From SZUA-547 sp963669315 (GTDB lineage Bacteria; Pseudomonadota; Alphaproteobacteria; Rhodobacterales; Rhodobacteraceae): a stretch of 64,000 nucleotides of DNA. The stretch is taken from NCBI GenBank assembly GCA_963669315.1, contig OY770021.1:744001-808000 (forward strand), in the 5' to 3' direction. The position numbers and the translations under genes are program-made. Of the stretch, positions 31,292-39,862 are shown in pieces. Numbering within the stretch: position 1 is the stretch's first letter; each line of letters begins with the position of its first letter. The notes beneath the pieces were generated by a model. That model was not told where the DNA came from and made no database searches. It worked only from the letters and a program-made list of their open reading frames with translations.

Positions 31292-31404
31292 GCGAACCGC
31301 GCAGATTGGCGGCGATTCCCTGCAACTCGGCGGGCTTTCACAAGCCGTTCTCGTCCAACGCCCCCAATTCACAAACACCAACCGGCGACAGAAGGAATTG
31401 AGTC

Positions 31405-31650
31405 ATGAGTTCTCGACAGGCCCAGGCCGAACGCCGCGTTCGTGACGCGATCGCGCTAAACATGAAAGTCCGGCTGTTGGCGGAAACGAAGGCCGAACTC
31501 GCCGCGCTGGAACGGGCCATTAGCGACGCGCGCGTATCGAGACGCGTCTCAGCTCGTTTCGCATCGACCGTCGAAGCGGAGGATCACTGCGGCTTTGACC
31601 AGAGGCAGGTTGAGCTCGAACAGGAGCTTCGGGATTACATGGATCGCTAG
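31405..31650 (+). CDS. Small hypothetical helical protein
   Basis: This 81-residue protein is rich in Ala, Arg and Glu, and probably helical or coiled-coil (MKVRLLAETKAELAALERAI). An AGAAGGA ribosome site lies 8 bases before the ATG. No family is recognised. It ends in TAG immediately before, and in frame with, the spoVR remnant at 31651, so it may be a replaced or inserted front end at a decayed locus. Confidence 0.5.
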   Translation: MSSRQAQAERRVRDAIALNMKVRLLAETKAELAALERAISDARVSRRVSARFASTVEAEDHCGFDQRQVELEQELRDYMDR

Positions 31651-31881
31651 CGCGGTTATGGCGTCGTGCGGGACACGCTGGCGCGCAGTTTCGACCTGTC
31701 GGTCATGGAGCCGAGCATCCAGGTTGTCGATGTGAACCTTCTGGGCGACCGACGCCTGCAATTGCGTCATGTCCGGCTCGACGGCGTGCCGCTGGATCAG
31801 GACAGCCGAGATGCGACACTGGCGCATATTCAGCGCTTTTGGGGATACGAGGTTGCGCTGGAGGAGGTCGATCTGCGCTGA
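31651..31881 (+). pseudogene. C-terminal remnant of a SpoVR-family gene
   Basis: About 76 codons are in frame from the TAG at 31648 to the TGA at 31881. They match the C-terminal end of SpoVR/YcgB proteins as I know them: RGYGVVRDTLARSFDLS, then EPSIQV, GDRRLQLRHV, GVPLD and FWGYEVALE. Full-length SpoVR proteins are about 450-510 residues; nothing upstream in any frame looks like the remaining 85%. A GTG at 31666 could permit a 71-residue peptide, but there is no convincing ribosome site. It is best read as a broken gene. It ends 13 bases before the convergent end of the branched-chain catabolism operon. Confidence 0.65.
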
Positions 31882-31894
31882 TCGCTGGGGTGCT

Positions 31895-32692
31895 TCACCC
31901 TTTGATCGGGTTCCAGCGCGGCCGCCGCCCGGTCAAAAACGCATCCACACCTTCTCTGGCCTCGTCGGTCTCCCAAACATCAGCGAGGCGCTCAACGGTC
32001 TGTTCAATGACCGCTTCGTCGATTGGCGGACCAAGTGACCGAGCCAGCGCTTTGGCCGCGCCGACAGCGTTGGGCGCTGTGAATAGATATGGTTCGACTT
32101 CGGCCTCGACGGCGGCGTTCAGATCGCCCGCCGGGACGGCCCGCGCGATCAGACCCATATCCTGCGCTTCGCGCGCGTCGAAGGTCCGCGCGGACATGAA
32201 CACGCGCCGCGCCGGTCCTTCGCCGATGCGGGCCAGCACATAGGGCGCGATGGTGGCGGGGATCAGGCCGAGCCGGGTCTCCAGGAATCCGAATTTGGCG
32301 CCCTCATCAGCGATGACGACGTCGCAAACGCAAGCGAGGCCAACACCGCCGCCGAAGGCGCCGCCATGGACCCTGCCGATCAGAGGTTTCGGTAACTCAT
32401 TGAGCGATTTCAGCATTTCGGCAAGTTGGCGCGCCGCGCGGACCCGGCTTTCGCGATCCGCCTCAATCTGCGCCTTCATCCAGCCAAGATCCGCGCCCGC
32501 GCAGAAAGTCTCGCCTGCGCCCGACAACACGACGGCGCGTACGCCATCATCCTCGCCCAATCGCCGGGCGGCCTTCGCCAACTCAGCGATCATCTCGCCA
32601 GACATCGCGTTTCGTTTCTCTGGCCAGTTCAGCCGCAGTTCGGCGACCCCGCGCGTGTCGATCCTGACCGCCAACGTGCCGAACTCGCTCAT
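31895..32692 (-). CDS. Enoyl-CoA hydratase/isomerase, probable methylglutaconyl-CoA hydratase
   Basis: This is a 265-residue crotonase-fold enzyme. The oxyanion-hole segments are VVLSGAGETFCAGADLGWMK and IGRVHGGAFGGGVGLACVCD. From its place as last gene of a leucine operon, 4-base overlap with the HMG-CoA lyase gene included, it most likely hydrates 3-methylglutaconyl-CoA to HMG-CoA (LiuC role). Crotonase substrate specificity cannot be read from motifs, so this comes from context. The two catalytic Glu positions of true hydratases look partly altered: the segment after GLAC reads DVVIADEGAKFGFLETRLGL, typical of this subgroup. Confidence 0.82.
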   Translation of the reverse strand: MSEFGTLAVRIDTRGVAELRLNWPEKRNAMSGEMIAELAKAARRLGEDDGVRAVVLSGAGETFCAGADLGWMKAQIEADRESRVRAARQLAEMLKSLNELPKPLIGRVHGGAFGGGVGLACVCDVVIADEGAKFGFLETRLGLIPATIAPYVLARIGEGPARRVFMSARTFDAREAQDMGLIARAVPAGDLNAAVEAEVEPYLFTAPNAVGAAKALARSLGPPIDEAVIEQTVERLADVWETDEAREGVDAFLTGRRPRWNPIKG

Positions 32693-33543
32693 GAGCGGCT
32701 CCTCAGGCTGTGGGCGAAGGTGGCCGCCTCGCGCAATTTTTCCCGGTCGATCCCGGTCTCGAAACCCATACTCTCCATCAGCTCCACCACCGCTTCGGTG
32801 GCGACATTACCTTTCGAACCGGAAGCGAAGGGGCAACCGCCCAAGCCACCGATGGCGCTGTCAAAGGTTCTGAGGCCAAGCTCGAGGCTGGCCTCAATGT
32901 TGGCCAATGCGCGATCCGCGGTGTCATGATAGTGGCCGGCGAAGCGCTCAGGCGGAGCAACCTGAAGCACAGCGCGCAGCACCTTTTTGATGGTTTGCGG
33001 CATTCCCGCCCCAATCGTGTCGCCAAGGGATATTTCGTAGCAGCCCAACGTCAGCAATTCAGCCGCCACACGCGCGACGTTCCCCGGCGGCGTCGGCCCG
33101 TCATAGGGGCAGGCGATGACGCAGGAGACGTAGCCGCGCACCGGAATGGCGCCTGATTTCGCGGCGTCGCACACGGGCCTGAAGCGCGCGATGCTCTCGT
33201 CGATGGAGCAGTTGATATTGGCCCGGCTGAACCCTTCGGAGGCGGAGGCGAACACCGCAACCTGATCCGCACCCGCCGCCCTGGCGCGCTGATAACCTTT
33301 GAGGTTGGGCGTGAGCGCCGCGTAGGAGGCATTTCCGCGCGCGATCCCCTCCAGCAACGCAGCTCCATCGGCCATCTGCGGGACTTTCCTGGGATCGACG
33401 AAGCTGGCGACCTCGATCTTCGCGAAACCGCACCCGGTCAACAAATCAACCAGCCGGATCTTGTCTTCAGTCGGGATCAGGCCCGCTTCGTTCTGCAGCC
33501 CGTCTCGGGGCCCGACCTCGTATATGGTGACGCGTTCAGGCAT
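32689..33543 (-). CDS. Hydroxymethylglutaryl-CoA lyase
   Basis: This 284-residue TIM-barrel lyase cleaves HMG-CoA to acetyl-CoA and acetoacetate, the last step of leucine breakdown. The N-terminal metal-site motif is YEVGPRDGLQNE, and the family signature with the catalytic Cys loop is GGLGGCPFASGSKGNVATE. HYHDTADRALAN supplies metal ligands. The ATG at 33543 lies 8 bases after the methylcrotonyl-CoA carboxylase beta stop, and the gene overlaps the following hydratase gene by 4 bases. The alpha-carboxylase gene that often sits between these genes is missing here. Confidence 0.95.
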   Translation of the reverse strand: MPERVTIYEVGPRDGLQNEAGLIPTEDKIRLVDLLTGCGFAKIEVASFVDPRKVPQMADGAALLEGIARGNASYAALTPNLKGYQRARAAGADQVAVFASASEGFSRANINCSIDESIARFRPVCDAAKSGAIPVRGYVSCVIACPYDGPTPPGNVARVAAELLTLGCYEISLGDTIGAGMPQTIKKVLRAVLQVAPPERFAGHYHDTADRALANIEASLELGLRTFDSAIGGLGGCPFASGSKGNVATEAVVELMESMGFETGIDREKLREAATFAHSLRSRS

Positions 33544-33551
33544 GCGGCTTG

Positions 33552-35159
33552 CTACATCCTGAACACGCCGAACCGCGTGTCTTCTATCGGCGCGTTCAGG
33601 CTAGCTGAAAGGGACAGGCTCAGCAGCTCTCGCGTCTTTCGCGGGTCGATGATCCCGTCATCCCAAAGCCGGGCGGAGGCGTAGAGGGGGTGGGATTGCC
33701 GCTCAAACATTTCCAGCGTCGGGCGTCTGAACTCCGCCTCCTCCTCGGCCGACCATACGCCGCCCTTGCGCTCGATCGCCTCTCGCCTGACGCGTGCCAG
33801 CACCTCCGCCGCCTGCTTGCCGCCCATCACCGAGATACGGGAGTTCGGCCATGTCCACAGGAAGCGCGGCCCATAGGCTCGGCCGCACATGCCGTAATTG
33901 CCCGCGCCGAATGAGCCGCCGACGATAACGGTGATCTTCGGGACGCGCGTTGTCGCCACCGCCGAGACCATTTTGGCGCCGTCCTTGGCGATGCCCCCGG
34001 CTTCGAACCGTTTCCCCACCATGAAGCCGGCGATGTTCTGCAGGAAGACCAGCGGGATCTTCCGCTGGCTGCATAGCTGGATGAAATGCACGGCCTTGAG
34101 GGCGCTTTCCGAGAACAGCACGCCGTTATTGCCCAGAATCCCCACCGGATATCCATCGATATGGGCGAAGCCCGTGACCAGAGTCGTTCCGAACCGCGTC
34201 TTGAACTCGTCAAAGCGCGATCCGTCAACGATGCGGGCGATCACCTCTCGTATGTCGTATTGCCGCCTAAGATCGGCCGAGACCACACCGAGGATCTCGT
34301 CTGGGTCATAGGCGGGCACCTCGGACGCCTGCCGGGCGATACGGGTCGGTTCGGCGTGGCCCAGATGCGCGACCGCGTGGCGCGCCAGCGCCAGCGCGTG
34401 GATATCGTCATCCGCCAAATGGTCCGCGACACCGGAGAGGCGGGTGTGCACATCGCCGCCGCCAAGTTCCTCGGCGGTCACCTCCTCGCCGGTCGCCGCT
34501 TTCAGCAGGGGCGGGCCGGCCAGAAAGATCGTGCCCTGATTTTTGACGATGATCGTCTCATCCGAGAGCGCAGGCACATAGGCGCCGCCCGCAGTGCAGG
34601 AGCCCATCACGACAGCGATCTGCGGAACGCCCGCCGCCGACATGTTGGCCTGATTGAAGAAAATACGGCCGAAATGCTCGCGGTCGGGGAACACCTCATC
34701 CTGGCTGGGCAGGTGCGCGCCGCCCGAATCCACCAGATGGACGCAGGGGAGCCGGTTCTCGGCCGCGACCTCCTGCGCGCGGAGGTGCTTTTTCACGGTC
34801 ATCGGATAATAGGTTCCGCCCTTCGCCGTGGCGTCGTTGGCGATCACCATCACCTTGCGTCCCTGCACGCGCCCCACGCCAGCGATCAACCCGGCCGATG
34901 GGGAGGCGCCGCCATACATGCCGTGGGCGGCGAGAAGGCCGATCTCAAGAAACGGCGAGTCGGGATCGAGCAGGCGCTTCACCCTCTCGCGCGGAGGCAG
35001 CTTGCCGCGCGCTTTATGACGCTGACTCGCCGCCTCGCTGCCCCCCGCCTTGGCGGCGTCGGCGGCGGCCTGAATTTCGGCCAATGCCGCCAGATGCGCC
35101 TCGCGATTGGCGCGGAACGCGTCGGAGGTGGGAGAGATTGAAGAGGTGAGAACGGTCAT
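33552..35159 (-). CDS. Methylcrotonyl-CoA carboxylase beta (carboxyltransferase) subunit
   Basis: This 535-residue carboxyltransferase subunit moves CO2 from carboxybiotin to 3-methylcrotonyl-CoA in leucine degradation. Signatures include GGTYYPMTVKKHLRAQEVA, the crotonase-like segment VMGSCTAGGAYVPALSDE and the C-terminal part GGSFGAGNYGMCGRAYGPRF. The length is standard. It needs a biotin carboxylase/biotin carrier alpha subunit (LiuD), and none is encoded in the window: the next gene starts 8 bases after this one ends. The start overlaps the isovaleryl-CoA dehydrogenase stop by 4 bases. Confidence 0.94.
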   Translation of the reverse strand: MTVLTSSISPTSDAFRANREAHLAALAEIQAAADAAKAGGSEAASQRHKARGKLPPRERVKRLLDPDSPFLEIGLLAAHGMYGGASPSAGLIAGVGRVQGRKVMVIANDATAKGGTYYPMTVKKHLRAQEVAAENRLPCVHLVDSGGAHLPSQDEVFPDREHFGRIFFNQANMSAAGVPQIAVVMGSCTAGGAYVPALSDETIIVKNQGTIFLAGPPLLKAATGEEVTAEELGGGDVHTRLSGVADHLADDDIHALALARHAVAHLGHAEPTRIARQASEVPAYDPDEILGVVSADLRRQYDIREVIARIVDGSRFDEFKTRFGTTLVTGFAHIDGYPVGILGNNGVLFSESALKAVHFIQLCSQRKIPLVFLQNIAGFMVGKRFEAGGIAKDGAKMVSAVATTRVPKITVIVGGSFGAGNYGMCGRAYGPRFLWTWPNSRISVMGGKQAAEVLARVRREAIERKGGVWSAEEEAEFRRPTLEMFERQSHPLYASARLWDDGIIDPRKTRELLSLSLSASLNAPIEDTRFGVFRM

Positions 35160-36319
35160 CCCATCTCCCTCATCATTTCGCGGCCGATCAGCATGCGCCT
35201 GATCTCGCTGGTCCCGGCGCCGATCTCCATCAGCTTGGCGTCGCGGAACAGGCGGCTGACAGGGCTTTGGGCCATAAAGCCAGCGCCGCCCATCGCCTGC
35301 ACCGCCTGATGGGCCTGAACCATCGCCTGCTCGGATGCGTAGAGCACGCAGGCCGCGGCGTCTTTCCGCGTCGCCTCTCCCCGATCGCAGGCGGCGGCGA
35401 CCGCGTACATATAGGCGCGCGCCGTGTTCAGCGCCGTGTACATGTCGGCGATCTTGCCCTGCATCAGCTGGAACGACCCGATCGGTTGGCCGAACTGCTT
35501 CCGCTCAGCCAGATAGGGCATGATCTCATCTAGGCAGGCGGCCATGATCCCGCAGCCGACCCCGCTGAGGATCACGCGCTCAAAGTCGAGGCCGGACATC
35601 AGAACCGCCGCGCCGCCGCCCTCCACGCCCAGCACGTTTACCGCCGGGATTTGGACGTTCTCGAACACAAGCTCGACAGTATTTGAGCCGCGCATGCCGA
35701 GTTTGTCGAAATGGGGCGAAGCGGAAAGGCCCGGCGTCCCCTTCTCGACGATAAAGGCGGTGACGCCCTTCGAGCCCGCTTCCGGATCGGTCCTAGCGTA
35801 AACCACCAGAACATCCGCCTCGCCGCCATTGGTGATCCAGTATTTGGCGCCGTTCAGAATGTAGCTCTCGCCCCGCCGCTCAGCCCGCATGGCCATGCCC
35901 ATCACGTCGGAGCCTGCGCCCGCCTCCGACATCGCCAGCGCGCCGACATGGGCGCCTGCTATCAACTTTGGCAAGTATCTGCGTTTCTGCCCCTCCGTGC
36001 CGTTGAGGCTGATCTGGTTGACGCAGAGGTTGGAATGCGCGCCGTAGGACAGCGCGACCGAGGCGGTGGCGCGCGCAATCTCCTCCAGCGCGGCCACATG
36101 TGCGAGATAGCCCATCCCCGCGCCTCCGAATTCCTCGGGCGCGGTGACGCCGAGCAATCCAAGTGCGCCCATCTCCGCCCAAAGCTCGTGAGGAAACTCG
36201 TTGCTCGCGTCGATTTCGGCCGCGATCGGCTTCAGACGCTCTTGCGCCCAGCGATGCACGGTCTCGCGCAATGCTTCGACCTCTTCGCCCAATCCAAAAT
36301 TCATGGCGGAGAGGAACAT
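35156..36319 (-). CDS. Isovaleryl-CoA dehydrogenase
   Basis: This 387-residue FAD-dependent acyl-CoA dehydrogenase is predicted to convert isovaleryl-CoA to 3-methylcrotonyl-CoA. Support comes from the segment MSGLDFERVILSGVGCG, where Glu247 lies at the place of the catalytic base specific to isovaleryl-CoA dehydrogenases, rather than the C-terminal Glu of medium-chain enzymes. FAD-binding motifs are AMSEAGAGSDVMGM and YWITNGGEAD. The ATG at 36319 has GGAGGG (inside the end of the E2 gene) at good spacing; an ATG 15 bases later has no such site. It sits between the E2 and carboxylase beta genes. Confidence 0.94.
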   Translation of the reverse strand: MFLSAMNFGLGEEVEALRETVHRWAQERLKPIAAEIDASNEFPHELWAEMGALGLLGVTAPEEFGGAGMGYLAHVAALEEIARATASVALSYGAHSNLCVNQISLNGTEGQKRRYLPKLIAGAHVGALAMSEAGAGSDVMGMAMRAERRGESYILNGAKYWITNGGEADVLVVYARTDPEAGSKGVTAFIVEKGTPGLSASPHFDKLGMRGSNTVELVFENVQIPAVNVLGVEGGGAAVLMSGLDFERVILSGVGCGIMAACLDEIMPYLAERKQFGQPIGSFQLMQGKIADMYTALNTARAYMYAVAAACDRGEATRKDAAACVLYASEQAMVQAHQAVQAMGGAGFMAQSPVSRLFRDAKLMEIGAGTSEIRRMLIGREMMREMG

Positions 36320-36321
36320 GA

Positions 36322-37590
36322 TCAGCCCTCCCCGACGAACAGGAGCGCGGGCGTTTCAAGCAGCTCTTTCAGCGACTGGACGAAAACGGCGCCGTCCCAG
36401 CCGTCGACCACGCGATGATCGAAGGAACAAGAGAGATTCATCATGCGCCGGGGTCGGAATTCCCGACCGTCCCACATCGGGCGAACGGCGATCCTGTTCA
36501 CGCCGACGATCGCGACCTCCGGGCGATTGATAATCGGCGTCGCCGCCAGCCCACCGAGCGGTCCGAGCGAGGTAACGGTGATGGTGGATCCGGTCAGATC
36601 GTCCCGCGAGGCACGCCCCTCACGCGCCAGATCGGACAGGCGCGCGATCTCAGACGCCGCCTCCCACAAGCCCATCGCTTGGGCGTTGCGGATGACCGGC
36701 ACCATCAGCCCGGCCTGAGTCTGCGTTGCGACGCCGACATGGATCGCCTCGCTCAGACGAAGCATTCCCGCTTCGTCGTCGAAATGGCCGTTCACGCCGG
36801 GATGGTCCCGCGCCGCAAGGACGATGGCCGAGACGATGAAGGGCAGAAATGTCAGCTTGCCACGCTCATCGGCATGTTTGACGTTCAGCGCCGCGCGAAG
36901 CTCCTCCAACTCTGTAACATCCACTTCCTCGACGATGGTGTAGTGCGGGATGCGCGATTTTGAGGCCGCCATCTTCTCCGCGATCCGACGGCGCAGGCCG
37001 ATAAGCTTGATCTCACGGCCTATCGGCGGCGCCTCGGTCTCCGGCGCTGGCTGCGCCGGTTTCAGATCCCGTTGCAGAACGCGCCCGCCCGGCCCGGAAC
37101 CCGCCACCGTGCTGAGATCGAGGCCCAACTCCGTCGCTTGGCCGCGCACGCTGGGTGAGGCGAGCGGTTTATTCTGCGTGGCGCTATGATCGATTTCGCG
37201 CTCAACCGGCGGCTCCTTCGTCGGCTCCGGCGACGTCGCATTCAGCTCCTCCGGCACCTGAACGAGCTCGACAGTTGACGCAGCGCCGCCTTCCTCTAAA
37301 GGGGAGACCACTTCATCCGCATCCTTGTTCTCTGACGCGCCCGCCGGCCCACCGACGTCAAGGCGAATGAGGTCCGATCCGACGGGGATGAAGTCGCCCG
37401 GCTCGCCCGCCAGCCAGGTTGCGGTTCCATCGGTCACGGCGGGGATCTCTACCGCAGCCTTGTCGGTCATTACGGTGGCCAGAATGTCGTCTTCCCGCAC
37501 CGCATCGCCGACAGCCACGTTCCATTCGATCAGTTCGGCTTCCGAGACGCCCTCGCCCAGATCCGTCATTTTCATCGTGATGATCGGCAT
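36322..37590 (-). CDS. Branched-chain 2-oxo acid dehydrogenase E2 (dihydrolipoyl acyltransferase)
   Basis: This 422-residue E2 core protein has one lipoyl domain (lipoyl-lysine Lys44 in MTDKAAVEIP), a Pro/Glu-rich linker (about residues 85-135), an E3-binding domain (residues about 140-175, SPSVRGQATELGLDLSTVAG) and the acyltransferase domain with catalytic His392 and Asp396 (FDHRVVDGWDGA). It would transfer the acyl group from E1 to CoA, giving isovaleryl-, isobutyryl- and 2-methylbutyryl-CoA. It starts 3 bases after E1beta ends. The E3 subunit (dihydrolipoamide dehydrogenase) is not in the window and is presumably shared with other complexes. Confidence 0.95.
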   Translation of the reverse strand: MPIITMKMTDLGEGVSEAELIEWNVAVGDAVREDDILATVMTDKAAVEIPAVTDGTATWLAGEPGDFIPVGSDLIRLDVGGPAGASENKDADEVVSPLEEGGAASTVELVQVPEELNATSPEPTKEPPVEREIDHSATQNKPLASPSVRGQATELGLDLSTVAGSGPGGRVLQRDLKPAQPAPETEAPPIGREIKLIGLRRRIAEKMAASKSRIPHYTIVEEVDVTELEELRAALNVKHADERGKLTFLPFIVSAIVLAARDHPGVNGHFDDEAGMLRLSEAIHVGVATQTQAGLMVPVIRNAQAMGLWEAASEIARLSDLAREGRASRDDLTGSTITVTSLGPLGGLAATPIINRPEVAIVGVNRIAVRPMWDGREFRPRRMMNLSCSFDHRVVDGWDGAVFVQSLKELLETPALLFVGEG

Positions 37591-37593
37591 GCT

Positions 37594-38607
37594 TCAGTCC
37601 TCCATGACTTGCCGCATGGCGCGGACGACACGCGCAGGGCCGGGGAAGTAGGACCACTCCTGCGCATGGGGGTACGGCGTGTCCCAGCCGGTCACGCGGA
37701 CGATTGGGGCTTCGAGCGAATAGAAGCAAAGCTCCTGCACCACGGCGCTAAGCTCGGCCCCGAAGCCGGAGGTGCGCGTCGCTTCATGCACGATCACGCA
37801 GCGGCCGGTCTTTTTAACCGACTTCTCAACCGCTTCCTCGTCCAGCGGCAACAGAGTTCGCAGGTCGATGACCTCGGCGCTTAGACCGGAATCCTCGGCC
37901 GCCGCCATCGCGACATGGACCATGGTCCCATATGCGAGAACAGTCAGATCGGCGCCGTCGCGCCGGATCGAGGCGCGGCCCAGCGGCAGCGCGTAATACT
38001 CATCCTCCACCTCGCCCAACGGATGGTCGCGCCAAGGCGGAGACGGGCGTTCAGGATGGCCATCAAAGGGTCCGTTATAGAGCCGCTTCGGCTCCAGAAA
38101 GATCACCGGGTCCGGGTCTTCTATAGCGCCTGCCAGAAGGCCTTTCGCGTCCTGCGGATTGGAGGGGACCACCACCTTCAGCCCACAAACATGGGTGAAG
38201 AGCGCCTCCGGGCTCTGGCTGTGGGTCTGTCCGCCGAAAATGCCGCCGCCCGTCGGCATGCGGATCACAAGCGGGCAGGTGAACTCCCCGGCCGAGCGAT
38301 GGCGGATGCGCGCCGCCTCGCTGACAATCTGGTCATAGGCGGGATAGACGTAATCGGCGAACTGAATCTCGGCGACGGGGCGCAGCCCATAGACCGCCAT
38401 GCCGATGGCGGCGCCGACAATGCCGCTTTCGTTGATCGGCGTGTCGAAGCAGCGATGCTTGCCGAATTTCTCCTGCAGGCCGGAGGTGCAGCGAAAGACG
38501 CCGCCGAAGTATCCTACATCCTCGCCAAATACGACGACGCGGTCGTCCCGCTCCATGGCCAGATCATGCGCGTTGCGGATGGCTTCGATCATGGTCATCT
38601 GCGACAT
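37594..38607 (-). CDS. Branched-chain 2-oxo acid dehydrogenase E1 beta subunit
   Basis: This 337-residue transketolase-like beta subunit forms the thiamine-diphosphate E1 heterotetramer with the gene upstream. Motifs are VVVFGEDVGYFGGVF at the N-terminus, AEIQFADYVYPAYDQIVSEA, GGGIFGGQTHSQSPE and the C-terminal domain EVIDLRTLLPLDEEAV. The frame is open much further upstream, but the ATG at 38607, one base after the E1alpha stop, gives the conserved start (MSQMTMIEAIRNAHD) with GGCGGGG before it. Coupled translation with E1alpha is likely. Confidence 0.96.
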   Translation of the reverse strand: MSQMTMIEAIRNAHDLAMERDDRVVVFGEDVGYFGGVFRCTSGLQEKFGKHRCFDTPINESGIVGAAIGMAVYGLRPVAEIQFADYVYPAYDQIVSEAARIRHRSAGEFTCPLVIRMPTGGGIFGGQTHSQSPEALFTHVCGLKVVVPSNPQDAKGLLAGAIEDPDPVIFLEPKRLYNGPFDGHPERPSPPWRDHPLGEVEDEYYALPLGRASIRRDGADLTVLAYGTMVHVAMAAAEDSGLSAEVIDLRTLLPLDEEAVEKSVKKTGRCVIVHEATRTSGFGAELSAVVQELCFYSLEAPIVRVTGWDTPYPHAQEWSYFPGPARVVRAMRQVMED

Positions 38608-38608
38608 G

Positions 38609-39844
38609 TCAGTACCCCGCCTCTCTGCGCTGGCGCCTGAGATGCGGTGGCATTTCCGCGTAAACGTCCTGAAACATGTCGCGACCAGAGGGATGCCCGC
38701 CCGAGACCAGCGTGCCCAGCGCCTCGGACGCCGCCTGCTCTTCCCGCACCATGGCGTCGATCTCGGCCTCCGCCTGGCTGTGACGCTCATCCGTCCAAGC
38801 GCCGATACGCACCAGATGCCGTTTCAACCGGTCTATGGGATCGCCCAGAGGCCAGGCCGCGCGTTCGCGGCGAGACCGATAGGCCGACGGGTCGTCGGAG
38901 GAGGAATGCGCCCCCGCACGATAGGTGACATGTTCGATCAATGTCGGGCCTATCCCGCTTCGCGCGCGAGCGACCGCCCATTTCGCCACCGCGCGCACGG
39001 CCAGATAGTCGTTGCCATCGACCCTGAGCGCCGGAATGCCAAAGCCGTGGCCGCGTTCGGCGAAGGTGACCGCCTTGCCACGCGCCATGCCCTGAAAGGT
39101 GGAGATCGCCCACTGATTGTTGACGATGTTCAACACCACAGGCGCTGAATAGGTGGAGGCGAATACCATCGCCGCGTGAAAATCGCTTTCCGAGGTCGAT
39201 CCGTCGCCGATCCAGCCCACTGCGATCTTCCGGTCCCCGGCAATCGCCGAGGCCATGCCCCAGCCCACCGCCTGAATAAGTTGCGTGCCAAGATTGCCCG
39301 AGACGGAAAAGAACCCATGCGCCTTGTCGGCGTAGAGGACTGGCAGTTGTCGCCCCTTCAGCGGGTCGCCGCAGTTCGAATAGATCTGATTGATCATCGT
39401 TCGGATCGGATAGCCGCTGGCGATCAGCAGCCCCGACTGGCGATAGGTCGGAAAGTTCATGTCGCCGTTATCGAGCGTCGTCTGGAACGCGCAGGCGACC
39501 GCCTCTTCGCCAAGGCACCGCAGATAAAAGCTGGTCTTGCCCTGACGCTGGGCGGTCATCATGCGCTCGTCCAGCGCCCGCATGGTCATCATGTGCCGCA
39601 AGCCGTCGAGAAGCAGATCAGAAGGCAGCTCCTCGGCCCATGGGCCAAGCGCCTCGCCTTCTTTGCTCAGAACCCGCACGATGGAGAACGCCATGTCGCG
39701 CATCTCCTCGGGGTCCTCATCGATCTCGGGCCGCCGCGCCTCTCCCGCCTTCGGAATCACGAAGTCGGAGAAATCCGGCGTGTCGCCGGGCCTGCATTTG
39801 GGCTCAGGCACCGAGAGTGAGAGCGGCGCGTCGTCGTCTTTCAT
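38609..39844 (-). CDS. Branched-chain 2-oxo acid dehydrogenase E1 alpha subunit
   Basis: This 411-residue alpha subunit of the 2-oxoisovalerate dehydrogenase carries the thiamine-diphosphate motif: GWIGDGSTSESDFHAAMVFA followed by VLNIVNNQWAIS. The N-terminal extension and YLRCLGEEAVACAFQTTL are typical of the BCKDH group rather than pyruvate dehydrogenase. HSSSDDPSAYRSRRE resembles the phosphorylation-loop region of the family, though no kinase is expected in bacteria. It lies 18 bases after the thiolase gene and one base before E1beta. Confidence 0.96.
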   Translation of the reverse strand: MKDDDAPLSLSVPEPKCRPGDTPDFSDFVIPKAGEARRPEIDEDPEEMRDMAFSIVRVLSKEGEALGPWAEELPSDLLLDGLRHMMTMRALDERMMTAQRQGKTSFYLRCLGEEAVACAFQTTLDNGDMNFPTYRQSGLLIASGYPIRTMINQIYSNCGDPLKGRQLPVLYADKAHGFFSVSGNLGTQLIQAVGWGMASAIAGDRKIAVGWIGDGSTSESDFHAAMVFASTYSAPVVLNIVNNQWAISTFQGMARGKAVTFAERGHGFGIPALRVDGNDYLAVRAVAKWAVARARSGIGPTLIEHVTYRAGAHSSSDDPSAYRSRRERAAWPLGDPIDRLKRHLVRIGAWTDERHSQAEAEIDAMVREEQAASEALGTLVSGGHPSGRDMFQDVYAEMPPHLRRQRREAGY

Positions 39845-39862
39845 GCGTCCTTCTCCTTGTGT

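Noticed and set aside
30875..31381. N-terminal extension of the AraC-type regulator by 169 codons
   Set aside because: The extension is Arg/Pro-rich, covers the start region of a divergent gene with a strong ribosome site, and would make the protein far longer than its family.
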